Shown piece after piece: positions 1-9,256 of a stretch of 64,000 nt of DNA. Each line of letters begins with the position of its first letter. The first letter of the stretch is position 1. Position numbers and translations under genes: made by a program. The stretch is from Bacteroidaceae bacterium. Its GTDB lineage: Bacteria; Bacteroidota; Bacteroidia; Bacteroidales; Bacteroidaceae. The stretch spans positions 1-64,000 of the forward strand of contig JAUUPT010000005.1 in the NCBI GenBank assembly GCA_030843315.1, in the 5' to 3' direction. The notes under the pieces are model-generated. The model saw nothing but the letters and a program-made list of their open reading frames with translations. It was not told the DNA's origin and ran no database searches.

Positions 1-175
1 GCGTGCGCCGTGAAATGTGCAGCATGGCACATACATCATCCCCGGTCAGGTAATGCTCATCGGCAATCGTCGGGCGTATTCGTGCCGTTGCATCCTCCAC
101 CGCTTTTCCCGTTCTCCTGATCCACCCGGTCAGTTCCTTGAACTCTTCCGAATCCCTTGTGATAATCTCTGCCAT
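1..175 (-). CDS. Helix-turn-helix, excisionase-like protein (partial, 3' end outside window)
   Basis: Starts at the ATG complementary to 173-175 and runs off the left edge after about 58 codons. The visible part contains a charged N-terminal helix (EEFKELTGWIRRTGKAVEDA) and then the beginning of a MerR/excisionase-type helix-turn-helix (LTGDDVCAMLHISRR). It lies 4 bases downstream of the next HTH gene on the same strand, so the two form one transcript, as the paired small DNA-binding proteins (Xis2c/Xis2d type) do near the integrase of CTnDOT relatives. Its one visible Trp is TGG. Its exact role cannot be told from the fragment. Confidence 0.75.
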   Translation of the reverse strand, partial: MAEIITRDSEEFKELTGWIRRTGKAVEDATARIRPTIADEHYLTGDDVCAMLHISRRT

Positions 176-179
176 ATTC

Positions 180-464
180 TTATTTTCTTCTGATTGAACC
201 GTTTTCCAGAATCTCCTGAATATCCGTTTCCCGGTAAAAGAATTTCCCCCCGACATTCGAGTAAGGGATAATTCCGTTGTCCCGGTAGTTTTGCAGGCAT
301 CTTTTCGATATGCCCAAAGCAAGGCACACGTCCTGCGCATCCATTCATTTGTCCGGTGCGGGTGGAGCAATCCTTTTCTGAAAGTCACCCATTTGCACGG
401 CCAGCGTACTGACCAGCCTTCTCAACTCCTGATACGCGCTTGTTTCAATAATCGTCAGTTCCAT
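180..464 (-). CDS. HTH excisionase-family protein with in-frame UGA at a Trp position
   Basis: A 94-codon gene if TGA at 345-347 (codon 40) is read as Trp. The first 39 codons form an amphipathic helix (AYQELRRLVSTLAVQMGDFQ). The segment after the stop is a complete MerR/excisionase HTH: MDAQDVCLALGISKRCLQNY, then YRDNGIIPYSNVGGKFFY and a C-terminal helix. Related Bacteroidales proteins begin this motif with a Trp (W-[ML]-D-x-Q-D-V-C), exactly where the TGA falls. Under the standard code only a 39-residue stub without the DNA-binding domain is made. Likely a recombination directionality factor or transcription regulator. The start is the ATG at 462-464. Confidence 0.8.
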
Positions 465-642
465 ACTAAAATCATTTTTAAGTTTCTGAATATGCGGCAA
501 AGTAAAGCACATCTTCCGTCCCTTCCAAACCACTGAAATCAAAGTCGCCCGTTGGCGTGCATTGGCCTGATAAAACAAAGGCCCGTCCCTGCATCCACGC
601 AGCAACGGGCCTTTACCTCTTTTTACCAGTTTTTTTGTTATC

Positions 643-1764
643 CTACATCTTTCTGCCTTTACTCTTTTTCGGTATTTCCTTTTTCACCTTCATTTCCGAT
701 GGGGTCTTTTCTACTTGCCGCATATTGGGGAAATGCTCCTTCAGCAAACTTCCCGCCAGCTTCTTCGCCTTCTCCTGCATCTCGTCATAAACATTCCATC
801 TGTCCTTGCCCAGCAGCTTGTTTTCAATCCTCTCAAACTTCTTATGGAAACTGAAATTGTCCGGGTACTCATCTATCAACCCGTCTCTGGGATAACCCTT
901 GTCCATAATATACAGCAATGTCATCCGGTCGTAATTATCCACGCTCCGGGCTAATCCAAGTCCCTTTTCATTATCCGTCAGCCGGGCATAATTCTCCCAT
1001 GTAGGCGAAAGGTCATAAATCTCTTTATCCGTAACACTCTTCAAGACCAATTGATCCAAATAAGCATCTGCCGGAATCTTCTCCAATGGCAGCAATCTGT
1101 CATAATCATCATAACAGCGGTTTATCTTTCCTGCCATCAGCGAAGGCCATCCACGAAGCTCATATACCGTCAGCGACTTGCCTTCAAAATCCGGTTCAAA
1201 GAAACGCCTCTCGATATTCGCTTCCATAAAGGCCCCGTATTGGTGGTTCCCCTCATAGTTCCGGCTGAAAAGCAATACCCCCTTGTCCGTTTCAACACCC
1301 GTATAAAATTTGTTCCCATGCTCCAAGTCATCCAGCATATCCGCTACCGCCACGGGTGATGCCTTTATTTCCGACCACATTTTCGGCGTGAGCAGGCGGG
1401 TATAAGTCTCATCCTTTGAGAACGGGTCTATCTCATTTCACAGACAATACACCACTTCCGACAACCGCTGGTATCTCTGCAACTCTATCCCATGCTCGTC
1501 CATCGCCTTTTCCAGCCTTTGCAGATAATCTTCATTGTCCCCTTCCTGCAAGGGCGGCACAATGCCCATATCGGGCACATTATAATACATCAGACCCATA
1601 GTCGGCATTTCCTCGCATTTCAGGGCTTTTTCCACGTCTTCCTGCATAAACTCCTGAAAACCTTCCTCACCCGTACCTTTCATGCTGATATGTACCGGAT
1701 TGAAAAATTTGTGCACCGTTATATATACGCTACCCTTTATCGTCCCAATCTGCTCTTTTTCCAT
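643..1764 (-). CDS. ICE-associated protein of unknown function (373 aa) with in-frame UGA
   Basis: Starts at the ATG at 1762-1764 (MEKEQIGTIKGSVYITVHKF) and ends TAG at 643. TGA at 1438-1440 (codon 109) interrupts it; reading it as Trp gives the continuous stretch SEVVYCLWNEIDPFSKDE. Four other Trp codons are TGG. The C-terminal end is strongly basic (KKEIPKKSKGRKM). The N-terminus resembles that of the next gene upstream (both have a V[HY]-[IL]-SM-[KR]-G-x-GEEGF stretch), so the two are probably paralogues. I do not recognise the family. The genes occupy the stretch between the excision genes and rteC and appear co-transcribed. Confidence 0.7.
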
Positions 1765-1775
1765 CTATCCAAAAA

Positions 1776-2672
1776 TTAAATGTTTATACTCTGTCCCTTC
1801 TTTTTAAACGGCATCCTCGCCTTCATTTCCACATCCGGAAACCGTACATTATCCGGTCGTGTAACCAGCAGCGAAACAATCCGTTCCTGCTCCTTTGTCA
1901 ATGGCGCGCGCATCAATTGCAGGTTTCTAAGCCGGTTGAAGTTTCTCAGTGTCGGTGCCATGTCGCAGCATTTCGTACAAATCCCGTATCGCAATATATC
2001 CGGCGAGGCGGTCTTGTAGTCCCCGATCTCCATCCGGTATTTCGCATCCAATGGTGCCACCTCATGAAATCTCAGTTCCTCCGGTTTTCGTTTTCCGTCG
2101 AAAAAGTGCCCGGTCAAATCGTTCAGAAACTCTTCCAGAACCTTGTCCCCTTTATCACTTTTTCCCAACAGCAGTACTTTCTGTCCGTATTCCACCGCCG
2201 TACACGTAGGAAACGCCGCCAGTCCGTTCCTTATCACGTCGCCATCCATTCCGAACCGGTGTCCCAGCCGCTTGTAATCCTCATTCTCCATCAGAGTCGT
2301 GTGTGTTGCAGATGCAGAGAGTTGAACGATACCCCTTTCCTCGCAAAAAGCCGCATCCCGCAATCTTACCACCCCCGACGGGTGAACCTTCTCCCGTTCC
2401 AGTACCGGACACAGCCGTTCAAGGTAATCCGTATTGTCCGTTCCGAGTATGGGGGGAATCATGGATTTGTTCCTGAAGTCGAAACGGAACATTCAATGGT
2501 CGGGAATAAACTCCCTGCCAGCGGCATGAAACCCCACATTGTTACTGATATAACGGGCGAAACCCTCTTCGCCCTGTCCCCGCATACTCAGATACACGGG
2601 CCGGTAGAAAGCGTCCAGTGTCATGTACAGACTGCCGCTTTCCATTCTGTCTGCATTCATCTTCTTTTCCAT
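1776..2672 (-). CDS. ICE-associated protein of unknown function (298 aa) with in-frame UGA
   Basis: Starts MEKKMNADRMESGSLYMTLD at 2672 and ends TAA at 1776. TGA at 2493-2495 is codon 60, and Trp there gives GREFIPDHWMFRFDFRNKS. There is no TGG in the gene, so the only Trp codon is the recoded one. A standard-code start after the stop is possible (the ATG that immediately follows), but it would lose the N-terminal segment shared with the neighbouring 373-residue protein. No known domain is recognised. Gene spacing (11 bases downstream, 8 upstream) says operon. Confidence 0.65.
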
Positions 2673-2680
2673 AAATATGT

Positions 2681-3619
2681 CTATATGATTAGTTGTTTCT
2701 TTTCTTTCTTCTGTGGAGTGACCGGAGGCACATGTTTGGCGGTCTGCCTGCCTTTGCGCTCCTCTTTTTCCAGCTTTCCGTCGGGAAGGTTGTTTTCCGA
2801 ATGACTATACGGCGTCAGCTCCGATGTCTCTACTTTTTCGGTGTTCCGGTTTATCCGTCCACCCAGCTTGAACTGTCCGTCCGTGATATGAAATTCAGCT
2901 TGCAGGATGTCATGTGCCATCGCCTTCGCATCCGTCTGCAAGGCCGCATAGCCGAAGTCATGTGCCGAGAGCGGTGCTTCCCGTCTCGCTTTGATGCAGT
3001 CTCCCAGCTTTTCCGCCAGTTCCCTGAACTCATACTCATAACTGAACGGATGGAAATAATCTGCCGCCACATGACCCGCATATCCGTTTTCCGAGATATA
3101 CAGCAGTGCCGCCACGTCATAATTGCGGGGAGAGATGCCCAGATTGAAGTCCTTTGTCAGACGATCAAAGTTATTGAAGTCGGGACGTAAGTCATACTTG
3201 CCCGTACAGACGGCACCTACCAACATCTCTTGCCCCACCATTTTGTCGGGAGTGAAACTGCACACCGACCTCTTCAGTTGCGCATGGTCACTGCGTAAAT
3301 CCGCTTTCGATAACTTGTCAATGCAGTTGTCCGCCAGTTCCGCCATTGGTCGCATGGGAATTTCAATCTCGTACAATTTCAGCGTTTCTGCCCCTTTAGT
3401 CATGTGGAAGAAGCCGTCCGCCAGATATTGCAGGTAAGTGTTGCGTGCCTTTATCCCCTTCGGGCTGTCCGAGAAGAACAGCACCCCTTCGTCCGTTGCC
3501 GCAGCATACATCCGTTTCTTTTCATCGTCCGCTGTGACGGACACGCCCGCCTGTTCTGTTGTCCCACGTCCCGGCAGGAAGGATAACCAGCGTGGCGCCC
3601 AATCTTTCAGTAGTCCCAT
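2681..3619 (-). CDS. ICE-associated protein of unknown function (312 aa)
   Basis: Uninterrupted ORF starting MGLLKDWAPRWLSFLPGRG and ending with a lysine-rich tail (PQKKEKKQLII). Its Trp codons are TGG. No signal peptide or membrane segment is seen. Residues around 40-60 (RMYAAATDEGVLFFSDS) echo the 373-residue protein (FYTGVETDKGVLLFSRN), so the three neighbouring genes may be distant relatives. It is first in a likely transcript with the two UGA-containing genes and the HTH genes. Function not known. Confidence 0.7.
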   Translation of the reverse strand: MGLLKDWAPRWLSFLPGRGTTEQAGVSVTADDEKKRMYAAATDEGVLFFSDSPKGIKARNTYLQYLADGFFHMTKGAETLKLYEIEIPMRPMAELADNCIDKLSKADLRSDHAQLKRSVCSFTPDKMVGQEMLVGAVCTGKYDLRPDFNNFDRLTKDFNLGISPRNYDVAALLYISENGYAGHVAADYFHPFSYEYEFRELAEKLGDCIKARREAPLSAHDFGYAALQTDAKAMAHDILQAEFHITDGQFKLGGRINRNTEKVETSELTPYSHSENNLPDGKLEKEERKGRQTAKHVPPVTPQKKEKKQLII

Positions 3620-3696
3620 AACTTGATTTATTTACAGAAGTTTATAACCGCAAAGAAAATGCATTGCCCGCCAATCCGCAATAACGGGGTAATGCA

Positions 3697-3723
3697 AGTC
3701 ACCCGTTGGCGGCTGTTGGCGTG
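3697..3723. repeat. Dispersed TTGGCG-pair motif, copy upstream of the 312-aa gene
   Basis: Contains TTGGCGGCTGTTGGCGTG at 3706-3723, preceded by AGTCACCCG. The same 18 bases recur at 43257-43274 inside traD. A one-base variant pair occurs at 45449-45466 upstream of mobA, and a partial copy (AGTCGCCCGTTGGCG) at 543-557. An inverted arrangement of the same hexamer lies near 54298-54321. Four of the five are in gene-free or upstream DNA, so they may be protein-binding or processing sites. Function unknown. Confidence 0.5.
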
Positions 3724-3733
3724 CAACATTTTC

Positions 3734-4366
3734 TTACGCCAGCCGCTTGTCCAGCATCCGGTTATAGCTCACACGCAGGGAGTCGATAAACGGGGTGGTA
3801 TCCGTACAACGGTCAAATACCTTTCCCCGCTTGGTGTACAGCGCGTTTATTTTCAGATGGAACATTTCCTCGAACACCCTAATCACGTCTATTACTGTCA
3901 GTTTCCTGCCTTCCGCTGAAGTTACCGCACCTGCGGCCATCAGTGCGGCCACCAGCTCTATCAGGTCACTGTCCGTACCGTTCCAGTTCAGCGTGATGCC
4001 GGCCTTTTTGCCCGTTCCGTTCACTATCTCCGGTTTCAATCCTTCCATTCCACCGCCGTGCCTGAACATCTCCTTTATCATTTCTATCTCCGCATCCAGC
4101 AACGCCAGTGTCTTGCCGATGAACACGTCAAAAAGCACGTGTCGCCCTTCCGTCATCTTTTCCGATGCCGTCTGCATGAACGCCAGTTCTATCCTTGTAT
4201 AGTTCAGGCGGCGCAATTGTTTTATCCGGTCTTCATCCTGCGGAAGTTCGGCAAGCAGGATGGCGAAATTCTCATAAGCGGGGGCAAGGTTGGCCGCCGC
4301 AGTTTTCATGCCGTTCAGATAAGAGGCAAACAAATTGAAAAGTGGTGTGTCTATCAATGTTCTCAT
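3734..4366 (-). CDS. rteC: RteC-family regulator
   Basis: A 210-residue cytoplasmic protein whose C-terminal half matches the RteC domain: LNWNGTDSDLIELVAALMAA, then a winged-helix-like region (TVIDVIRVFEEMFHLKINAL) and a terminal TPFIDSLRVSYNRMLDKR. In CTnDOT, RteC is made under RteB control and activates the excision operon (xis2c, xis2d, exc). Here it lies between rteB and the excision-side genes on the same strand, as expected. Its Trp is TGG, so it does not depend on UGA reading. Ends TAA at 3734. Confidence 0.88.
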   Translation of the reverse strand: MRTLIDTPLFNLFASYLNGMKTAAANLAPAYENFAILLAELPQDEDRIKQLRRLNYTRIELAFMQTASEKMTEGRHVLFDVFIGKTLALLDAEIEMIKEMFRHGGGMEGLKPEIVNGTGKKAGITLNWNGTDSDLIELVAALMAAGAVTSAEGRKLTVIDVIRVFEEMFHLKINALYTKRGKVFDRCTDTTPFIDSLRVSYNRMLDKRLA

Positions 4367-4504
4367 CGTATCGCATTTTAGGTTTTACCGAACAAGGACA
4401 AGTGCTATGCCACCGGATAGCCGCCTATAAAACATTGATAACAAGAATTATAGAATAGTATTTAATACCGCGTGTTTCGAAAAAGATTGTGGACTGAACA
4501 CGGA

Positions 4505-4523
4505 GTGTCCGATATTCGGACAC
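4505..4523. terminator. Palindromic hairpin just after rteB
   Basis: GTGTCCGA-TAT-TCGGACAC, a perfect 8-bp stem, begins 4 bases past the rteB TGA stop. No T-run follows, so it is either a weak terminator, a 3'-end stabiliser or an operator for the rteC promoter downstream. The 140 bases between it and rteC contain nothing else I recognise. Confidence 0.5.
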
Positions 4524-4526
4524 TTC

Positions 4527-5825
4527 TCATGCCAGCCGGTACTTCTTCAGTTTCATATAAAGCGTACTCCGGCTGATGCCCAGCAGCTTCGCCGCCGCTT
4601 TCCGGTCATTGCCCGTCGCTTCCAAAGCCTTGACAATCGTCTCCCGTTCCGTCCGCTCGTCATTCAACGCGTATTCTTTCACCTGGCTACCCTTTGCGGG
4701 CAGTCCTACATCGCCGGTGGTTATCCAGTCGTCTTTTGCCAACAGCACCGCCCTTCTGACGATAATTCTCAACTCCCGTATGTTCCCCGGCCATGAATAT
4801 TCCTTCATCCTTTTTTGTGATTCCCGGTCAAACCCCTTCACATTCCTGTCCAGCTCCCGGTTGGCGGCTTCCAGCATGAACTCGGCCAAAGGGATAATAT
4901 CTTCGGGACATTCAGCCAGCAGCGGCACTTGCAGCGGGAACTCGTTTAAGCGGTGGAACAAGTCTTCCCTGAACCGTCCTTCCGCTATTGCCTTCTCCAA
5001 ATCCTCGTTCGTGGCGGCTACCAGCCGTATATCCGCTTTCACCTCTTCCTTGCCACCCACCGGACGATAACGCTTCTCTTGCAACGCACGCAACAACAGC
5101 ATCTGTACTTCCGGACTCAGATTGCCCACCTCATCCAAAAACAATGTCCCGTGGTTGGCAGCGGCAAACATGCCCGTCTTGTTCTCCGTAGCCCCCGTAA
5201 ACGCTCCCTTCACATGCCCGAACAATTCCGATGCGGCAAGTTCCTTCGGAAGCGCCCCGCAATCCACGGCAACAAACGGGGCCTGCGCACGTTCGCTCAA
5301 TGCGTGAACCTGCCGTGCCACGAACTCCTTGCCTGTGCCTGATGCACCTCGTATCAGTACAGTAAGCGTATCCACCGGAGCCACCAAGCGGATATGTTGC
5401 TGCAACCGTAATGCCAAAGAACTTTTGCCTACATAGTATGTCTGTCCAATATTCCTACCTCTCTTCCTGCGGTTTAAGGCTTCCTGGATAATACCGAGCA
5501 CCTTTTCGGTTTGTACAGGTTTTGGCAGATAGTTTTCAGCTCCCTTTTTCACGGCTTCTACGGCTCCCGGTATGTCCGCATACCCGGTCATGATGAAAAA
5601 TGGCACATGGTAGCCTTCCTTCTTCATCCACTCCAACAGTTCCACGCCGTTTTCCTCTCCGAGTCGGAAGTCAGAGAGAACCAGATCCACCTCATTTTCA
5701 ATCAAAAACGTCTTTGCGGCATCCACTGATAACACATAACGGGTATCCAAACTGTTTCTTACCAGCCAGTTGGCGGTAGTACGTGCGTATATCCGGTCAT
5801 CTTCCACTATCAGTATGCTACCCAT
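4527..5825 (-). CDS. rteB: RteB, NtrC-type sigma-54-family response regulator
   Basis: A 432-residue protein with three domains: receiver (1-120, phosphoacceptor Asp in LVLSDFRLGEENG), AAA+ ATPase (about 140-370; Walker A GASGTGKEFVARQ, the sigma-54 contact motif GAFTGA, and TLFLDEVGNLS), and a Fis-type HTH at the C-terminus (AAAKLLGISRSTLYMKLKKY). It is the partner of RteA, with which it overlaps by 8 bases, and in CTnDOT it activates rteC. It ends YRLA then TGA at 4527-4529. Because the Fis HTH normally ends there and a hairpin follows at once, this TGA looks like a true stop. All Trp codons are TGG. Confidence 0.95.
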   Translation of the reverse strand: MGSILIVEDDRIYARTTANWLVRNSLDTRYVLSVDAAKTFLIENEVDLVLSDFRLGEENGVELLEWMKKEGYHVPFFIMTGYADIPGAVEAVKKGAENYLPKPVQTEKVLGIIQEALNRRKRGRNIGQTYYVGKSSLALRLQQHIRLVAPVDTLTVLIRGASGTGKEFVARQVHALSERAQAPFVAVDCGALPKELAASELFGHVKGAFTGATENKTGMFAAANHGTLFLDEVGNLSPEVQMLLLRALQEKRYRPVGGKEEVKADIRLVAATNEDLEKAIAEGRFREDLFHRLNEFPLQVPLLAECPEDIIPLAEFMLEAANRELDRNVKGFDRESQKRMKEYSWPGNIRELRIIVRRAVLLAKDDWITTGDVGLPAKGSQVKEYALNDERTERETIVKALEATGNDRKAAAKLLGISRSTLYMKLKKYRLA

Positions 5826-8190
5826 TTGTTTCCTCCTTTATTTTTTTGGCCTTTTTCACGGCTTTATTCACGGCATCCATCAGCCTTTCAATGTGTTTAT
5901 CAGGAACATCGCACCATTTTTCGACAGGGAGCGAGGCCATGTATTCCAGTTCGCCCAGCGGAATGTCAATGCGTATCATCTCCCACAATGGTGCTGCTTT
6001 ATGTATATAATGTCCCAGCTTCTTGTAGTCCTTTACCCAAAACGCCTTTCGCATTCCGTCAAGTTCTTCTTCTGTATCCTCTATGAATATTTGGAGCATC
6101 TCGGTCGTATTTTCCTCATCTTCCAGCATCGCTGTAAAATTCGGCCTATCTATGTTAAATGTAGCCGCCAGCAGTTCTTTCTGTGAGAAAGGCTTGTAAA
6201 GACAATCTGCGAACCCTGCCTTTTTGAAATACTCCCTCTTCTTATCGGTGCGGGCGGTGACGGCCAATACGGGGATCGTCTTTGACTGTCCTACATTACT
6301 GCCCCGGAGTAGTGATAGTACCCCATAGCCGTCAGTTTCCGACATCCTTATATCCGTCAGCGCAAGGTCATAGCTGTTGTGCCGTAAAGCCTCTACGAGT
6401 TCTCCCACGTTCAAACAACAATCACATTCAATGCCACTACGTGCGTACATCTTTCTTATTGCGTCCAGTTGCAGTCGGTCATCGTCTATAGCCAATACCC
6501 TTATAGGAAAGAAAAGGTCATTCTCGAAGGGAGTTTGTTCCGTTACCATTCTCCTGTCCGCTTCCTCAAGGGGCAAGCAGACGAAAAAAGTGCTTCCTTG
6601 TCCGAATACGCTCTGTACCCGGATATCCCCATCAAGTAGACTCACTAATTTGGACGTGATAGCCAGTCCCAGCCCGTAGCCATCTCCCGTACCAGATATC
6701 TCGCCTCTTTCAAAAGCGGTGAATATCTGTTGCTGCCTTTCCTTTTCAATGCCGATACCCGTATCTTTGACGAACAGATACAGTTGTTCGTCTTGGTATC
6801 GTACATTCACATGAATATATCCGGTGTGAGTGAATTTAATGGCGTTTGATAAAAGATTATTGATAATCTGTATCAACCGTCCAGCATCCCCTCTAACAAG
6901 CAGGTCCAAACTTTTTACTTCGGTGGTCAGTCCCAGCCCTTTCTTTTCCGCAAAAGGAAAAAATGCGCTTACAGCATTCTCGATAGTTTGCCCCAAATGG
7001 AAGATTTCTCTTTCTGGCTGTTCCTTCTGTGCTTCAAGCCTATAATAATACAGCAGGTTGTTTGCCAGTCCTATGACGTGTCGGGATGCACGTAAGATGT
7101 TCAGCGCATATCCCTTGCTCTGTTCCGCATCTTTCTCGTCTTGCAGCAGTTCTGCGTATTCACTGATAGTGCCGAGTGGTGCTCGCAGATCATGGCTTAC
7201 TGTCAGTATCAAGTTGCGACGTGCGGTTAGCAGTTCACGGTTGCGGCAATCAGATGCTTCTAACCTCTTACGATATTCCAATCTGTTCATTATGTCATGA
7301 TGAATAAAGAAGTACAATATCACTATCAACAAGATGGCAGTAAAGGCTATAAAGAGAATGATACGAAAAGATTCCCTCCTTAATTCTGTAATTTTTATTA
7401 ACCCTTCTTCAGCTTGTATAATTGCAGTCTGTTCAAATTCACTGATAAGCTTATTTATCTGTGAATTCAGCTCCATATTACGTTGTTGCAGGCTGTCTGA
7501 ATAAACTGTCAATTTATTCCAATAATCTGTATATTGTGAGTGTATCTCTTTTTGTAGAGAGTAAAGTCGTCCAATAGGCAATTGATGCACAAGCAATTGT
7601 TCCTTTTTATCTTTAGAGCTTGCATAAGCAGACTTTTTATCTTTCTTTTTGAAGAAACTCCAAAATTTGCTTTGCTTTTTTTCTGTTGTTTCTTTTTTGA
7701 CCATTTGCTGTGATTGCGCTACAATAATTGGTATGTTTTGTTGGAACAAACTATCAATACGTGGTATGTCAATTAGAATCTCCATAACTCCAAGTAGTAA
7801 TCTTTCTTTTTCTATTAGAAATGACGATACACTATCAATTTTTAAATGTTGTTCATTGGTTGAATAATAACGTTTTAAATTATTCAAAGCATTTATTGCC
7901 ATTTTACTCTTCATTTGATATTCATCTAATTTAGATTCATCCCTAATTAATAAAATTTCATCAGAGAAAGAAAAATCAAGTAATTTTTCAAAAGCTTGGT
8001 ATATTGCTTTATTTTTTTGCCCAATATATAACTCATTTTTATTTATTTCCTCTATCTTTAGATGTTCAAACCATACAAAGCCAATAATAGTACCCAGTGA
8101 AATAAGTAAGAGCATATATCCAATGATAATTTTAATTTGAAGCATAAAAGAATTTCTTTTAAATTTAGACCGTTTTGCCATTTTTATCAT
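5818..8190 (-). CDS. rteA: RteA, membrane hybrid sensor histidine kinase
   Basis: 790 residues. Membrane segment about 18-40, extracytoplasmic sensor region to about 275 with a Lys-rich loop, second membrane segment about 277-297. HisKA follows with the phosphorylated His in VSHDLRAPLG (about residue 333), then HATPase (NNLLSNAIKFTHTGYI and DTGIGIE), a receiver (VLAIDDDRLQLDAI, ALTDIRMSETDG), and a C-terminal HPt-like helix bundle with YIHKAAPLW. This is the CTnDOT RteA architecture. In CTnDOT rteA-rteB follow tetQ and respond to tetracycline; here tetQ is absent and the metal-efflux cargo lies on this side, so the inducing signal may differ. Trp codons are all TGG. Confidence 0.95.
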   Translation of the reverse strand: MIKMAKRSKFKRNSFMLQIKIIIGYMLLLISLGTIIGFVWFEHLKIEEINKNELYIGQKNKAIYQAFEKLLDFSFSDEILLIRDESKLDEYQMKSKMAINALNNLKRYYSTNEQHLKIDSVSSFLIEKERLLLGVMEILIDIPRIDSLFQQNIPIIVAQSQQMVKKETTEKKQSKFWSFFKKKDKKSAYASSKDKKEQLLVHQLPIGRLYSLQKEIHSQYTDYWNKLTVYSDSLQQRNMELNSQINKLISEFEQTAIIQAEEGLIKITELRRESFRIILFIAFTAILLIVILYFFIHHDIMNRLEYRKRLEASDCRNRELLTARRNLILTVSHDLRAPLGTISEYAELLQDEKDAEQSKGYALNILRASRHVIGLANNLLYYYRLEAQKEQPEREIFHLGQTIENAVSAFFPFAEKKGLGLTTEVKSLDLLVRGDAGRLIQIINNLLSNAIKFTHTGYIHVNVRYQDEQLYLFVKDTGIGIEKERQQQIFTAFERGEISGTGDGYGLGLAITSKLVSLLDGDIRVQSVFGQGSTFFVCLPLEEADRRMVTEQTPFENDLFFPIRVLAIDDDRLQLDAIRKMYARSGIECDCCLNVGELVEALRHNSYDLALTDIRMSETDGYGVLSLLRGSNVGQSKTIPVLAVTARTDKKREYFKKAGFADCLYKPFSQKELLAATFNIDRPNFTAMLEDEENTTEMLQIFIEDTEEELDGMRKAFWVKDYKKLGHYIHKAAPLWEMIRIDIPLGELEYMASLPVEKWCDVPDKHIERLMDAVNKAVKKAKKIKEETNG

Positions 8191-8237
8191 ATAATTGTAA
8201 GTAATAATTATTATTGTTTAAACTTTTATTTGCATAA

Positions 8238-8510
8238 CTAAAATTTACTATCCCAGCACATCATAGAAAATATCAATCCGCAAAATCCCCCAACAAACAT
8301 TTCAGGGAGTGGAAAATAGTGGAAAATACATTCATTATCATTACATCTTGTTACTTCAAACCAAAAAAACAGTCCCAAAATCGCTCCCAAAGAAATACAT
8401 ACAATGGCAATCCATTTACCAGAGTATTGGCTAAAAATCTTATCCTTTTTTTTCTTTGGGAAGCGAATTTGATTTTGTTTTTTCTTCTCAAATCTTCTCT
8501 TTCTTTTCAT
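8238..8510 (-). CDS. Small membrane protein of unknown function (90 aa)
   Basis: Very basic N-terminus (MKRKRRFEKKKQNQIRFPKK) followed by two hydrophobic segments (about 32-51 and 68-85). The start overlaps the end of the preceding adaptor-like gene by 4 bases, so it is the last gene of the efflux transcript before rteA. Low GC like its neighbours. I do not recognise the family. Ends TAG. Confidence 0.6.
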   Translation of the reverse strand: MKRKRRFEKKKQNQIRFPKKKKDKIFSQYSGKWIAIVCISLGAILGLFFWFEVTRCNDNECIFHYFPLPEMFVGGFCGLIFSMMCWDSKF

Positions 8511-9244
8511 CTATTTTTTAGTAAGTAAATAACTCCCTTATTGACATACCTTTCTCCTTTTTGAAGACCTTTATATACAATGTATGAATTCTGATCTTTC
8601 ATTGTTGCTTCTATCTCTTGTTTGATAAATAGCTCAGGGTGCAGTTGTAAGAAAACATACATTTTTCCATTTTGCTTGATAACAGCTTGTTGTGGTACAA
8701 CGATGTATTTCCCATTTTTAATTTCAGCCTTTGCTGTCGAGAAATTTACATTCCAGCTTCGTTCTTTATAGTAAATTATTCCCTTAGAATGCTTGATGAA
8801 CTTATTATTAGCATCTAACTGTGCTTCACGTTTGTTGTTAAACACAGTAATGTTGGTTATAACTACTTTCTCGATTTTATCTTTCGTCTTTATCTCAAAG
8901 GTCAGGGTTCCAGTTCCGGCTTTGATCGGAGTCATGCTAAACTTATAAATTCCAATTTTGGTTGGAACCAATAGTTTTTGAGAAACTACACTTCCGTCAA
9001 TATTCAGGTGTAGAGTTATTTCTCCTCTTTCTAATGGTTTGAAACTATCCAGATAGGTAAAATGAGCGAGTATATCACTTTGTGTATTGATTGAAAAAGG
9101 CATAACTTCAGCAAAGATTTCAAAATGGTCACTGTATTCTGTGAGCTGCAACTTTCTTTGCTGTTCGGTTCTTGATGCGTTTTGTGCAAATATATCTGTA
9201 GTGAACAATGACACAATGAGTATTATAATATTTAGTAGTTTCAT
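8507..9244 (-). CDS. RND adaptor-like protein lacking the central hairpin and lipoyl domains
   Basis: 245 residues with a signal peptide (MKLLNIIILIVSLFTTDIFA). Residues about 30-185 align by eye with the N-terminal domain of the CusB-type adaptor at 23842-25347 (LQLTEYSDHFEIFAEVMPF against LQLTSYSDDFEVYAEAKPF; ILAHFTYLDSFKP against ILAHFSYLSNFKP). Residues about 185-245 match the last membrane-proximal domain of the same adaptor (GKMYVFLQLHPELF against GNYFVYVQLTPEYF). The roughly 250-residue middle, containing the alpha-hairpin and barrel-sandwich, is missing. It may be a periplasmic metal-binding or competing partner rather than a working adaptor. Confidence 0.75.
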   Translation of the reverse strand: MKLLNIIILIVSLFTTDIFAQNASRTEQQRKLQLTEYSDHFEIFAEVMPFSINTQSDILAHFTYLDSFKPLERGEITLHLNIDGSVVSQKLLVPTKIGIYKFSMTPIKAGTGTLTFEIKTKDKIEKVVITNITVFNNKREAQLDANNKFIKHSKGIIYYKERSWNVNFSTAKAEIKNGKYIVVPQQAVIKQNGKMYVFLQLHPELFIKQEIEATMKDQNSYIVYKGLQKGERYVNKGVIYLLKNR

Positions 9245-9256
9245 AAATCTTGTTTT

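Noticed and set aside
3637..3732. ORF of about 33 codons between rteC and the 312-residue gene (minus strand)
   Set aside because: It covers the TTGGCG repeat and an AT-rich tail, has no start signal of note and looks like a chance reading of an upstream region.
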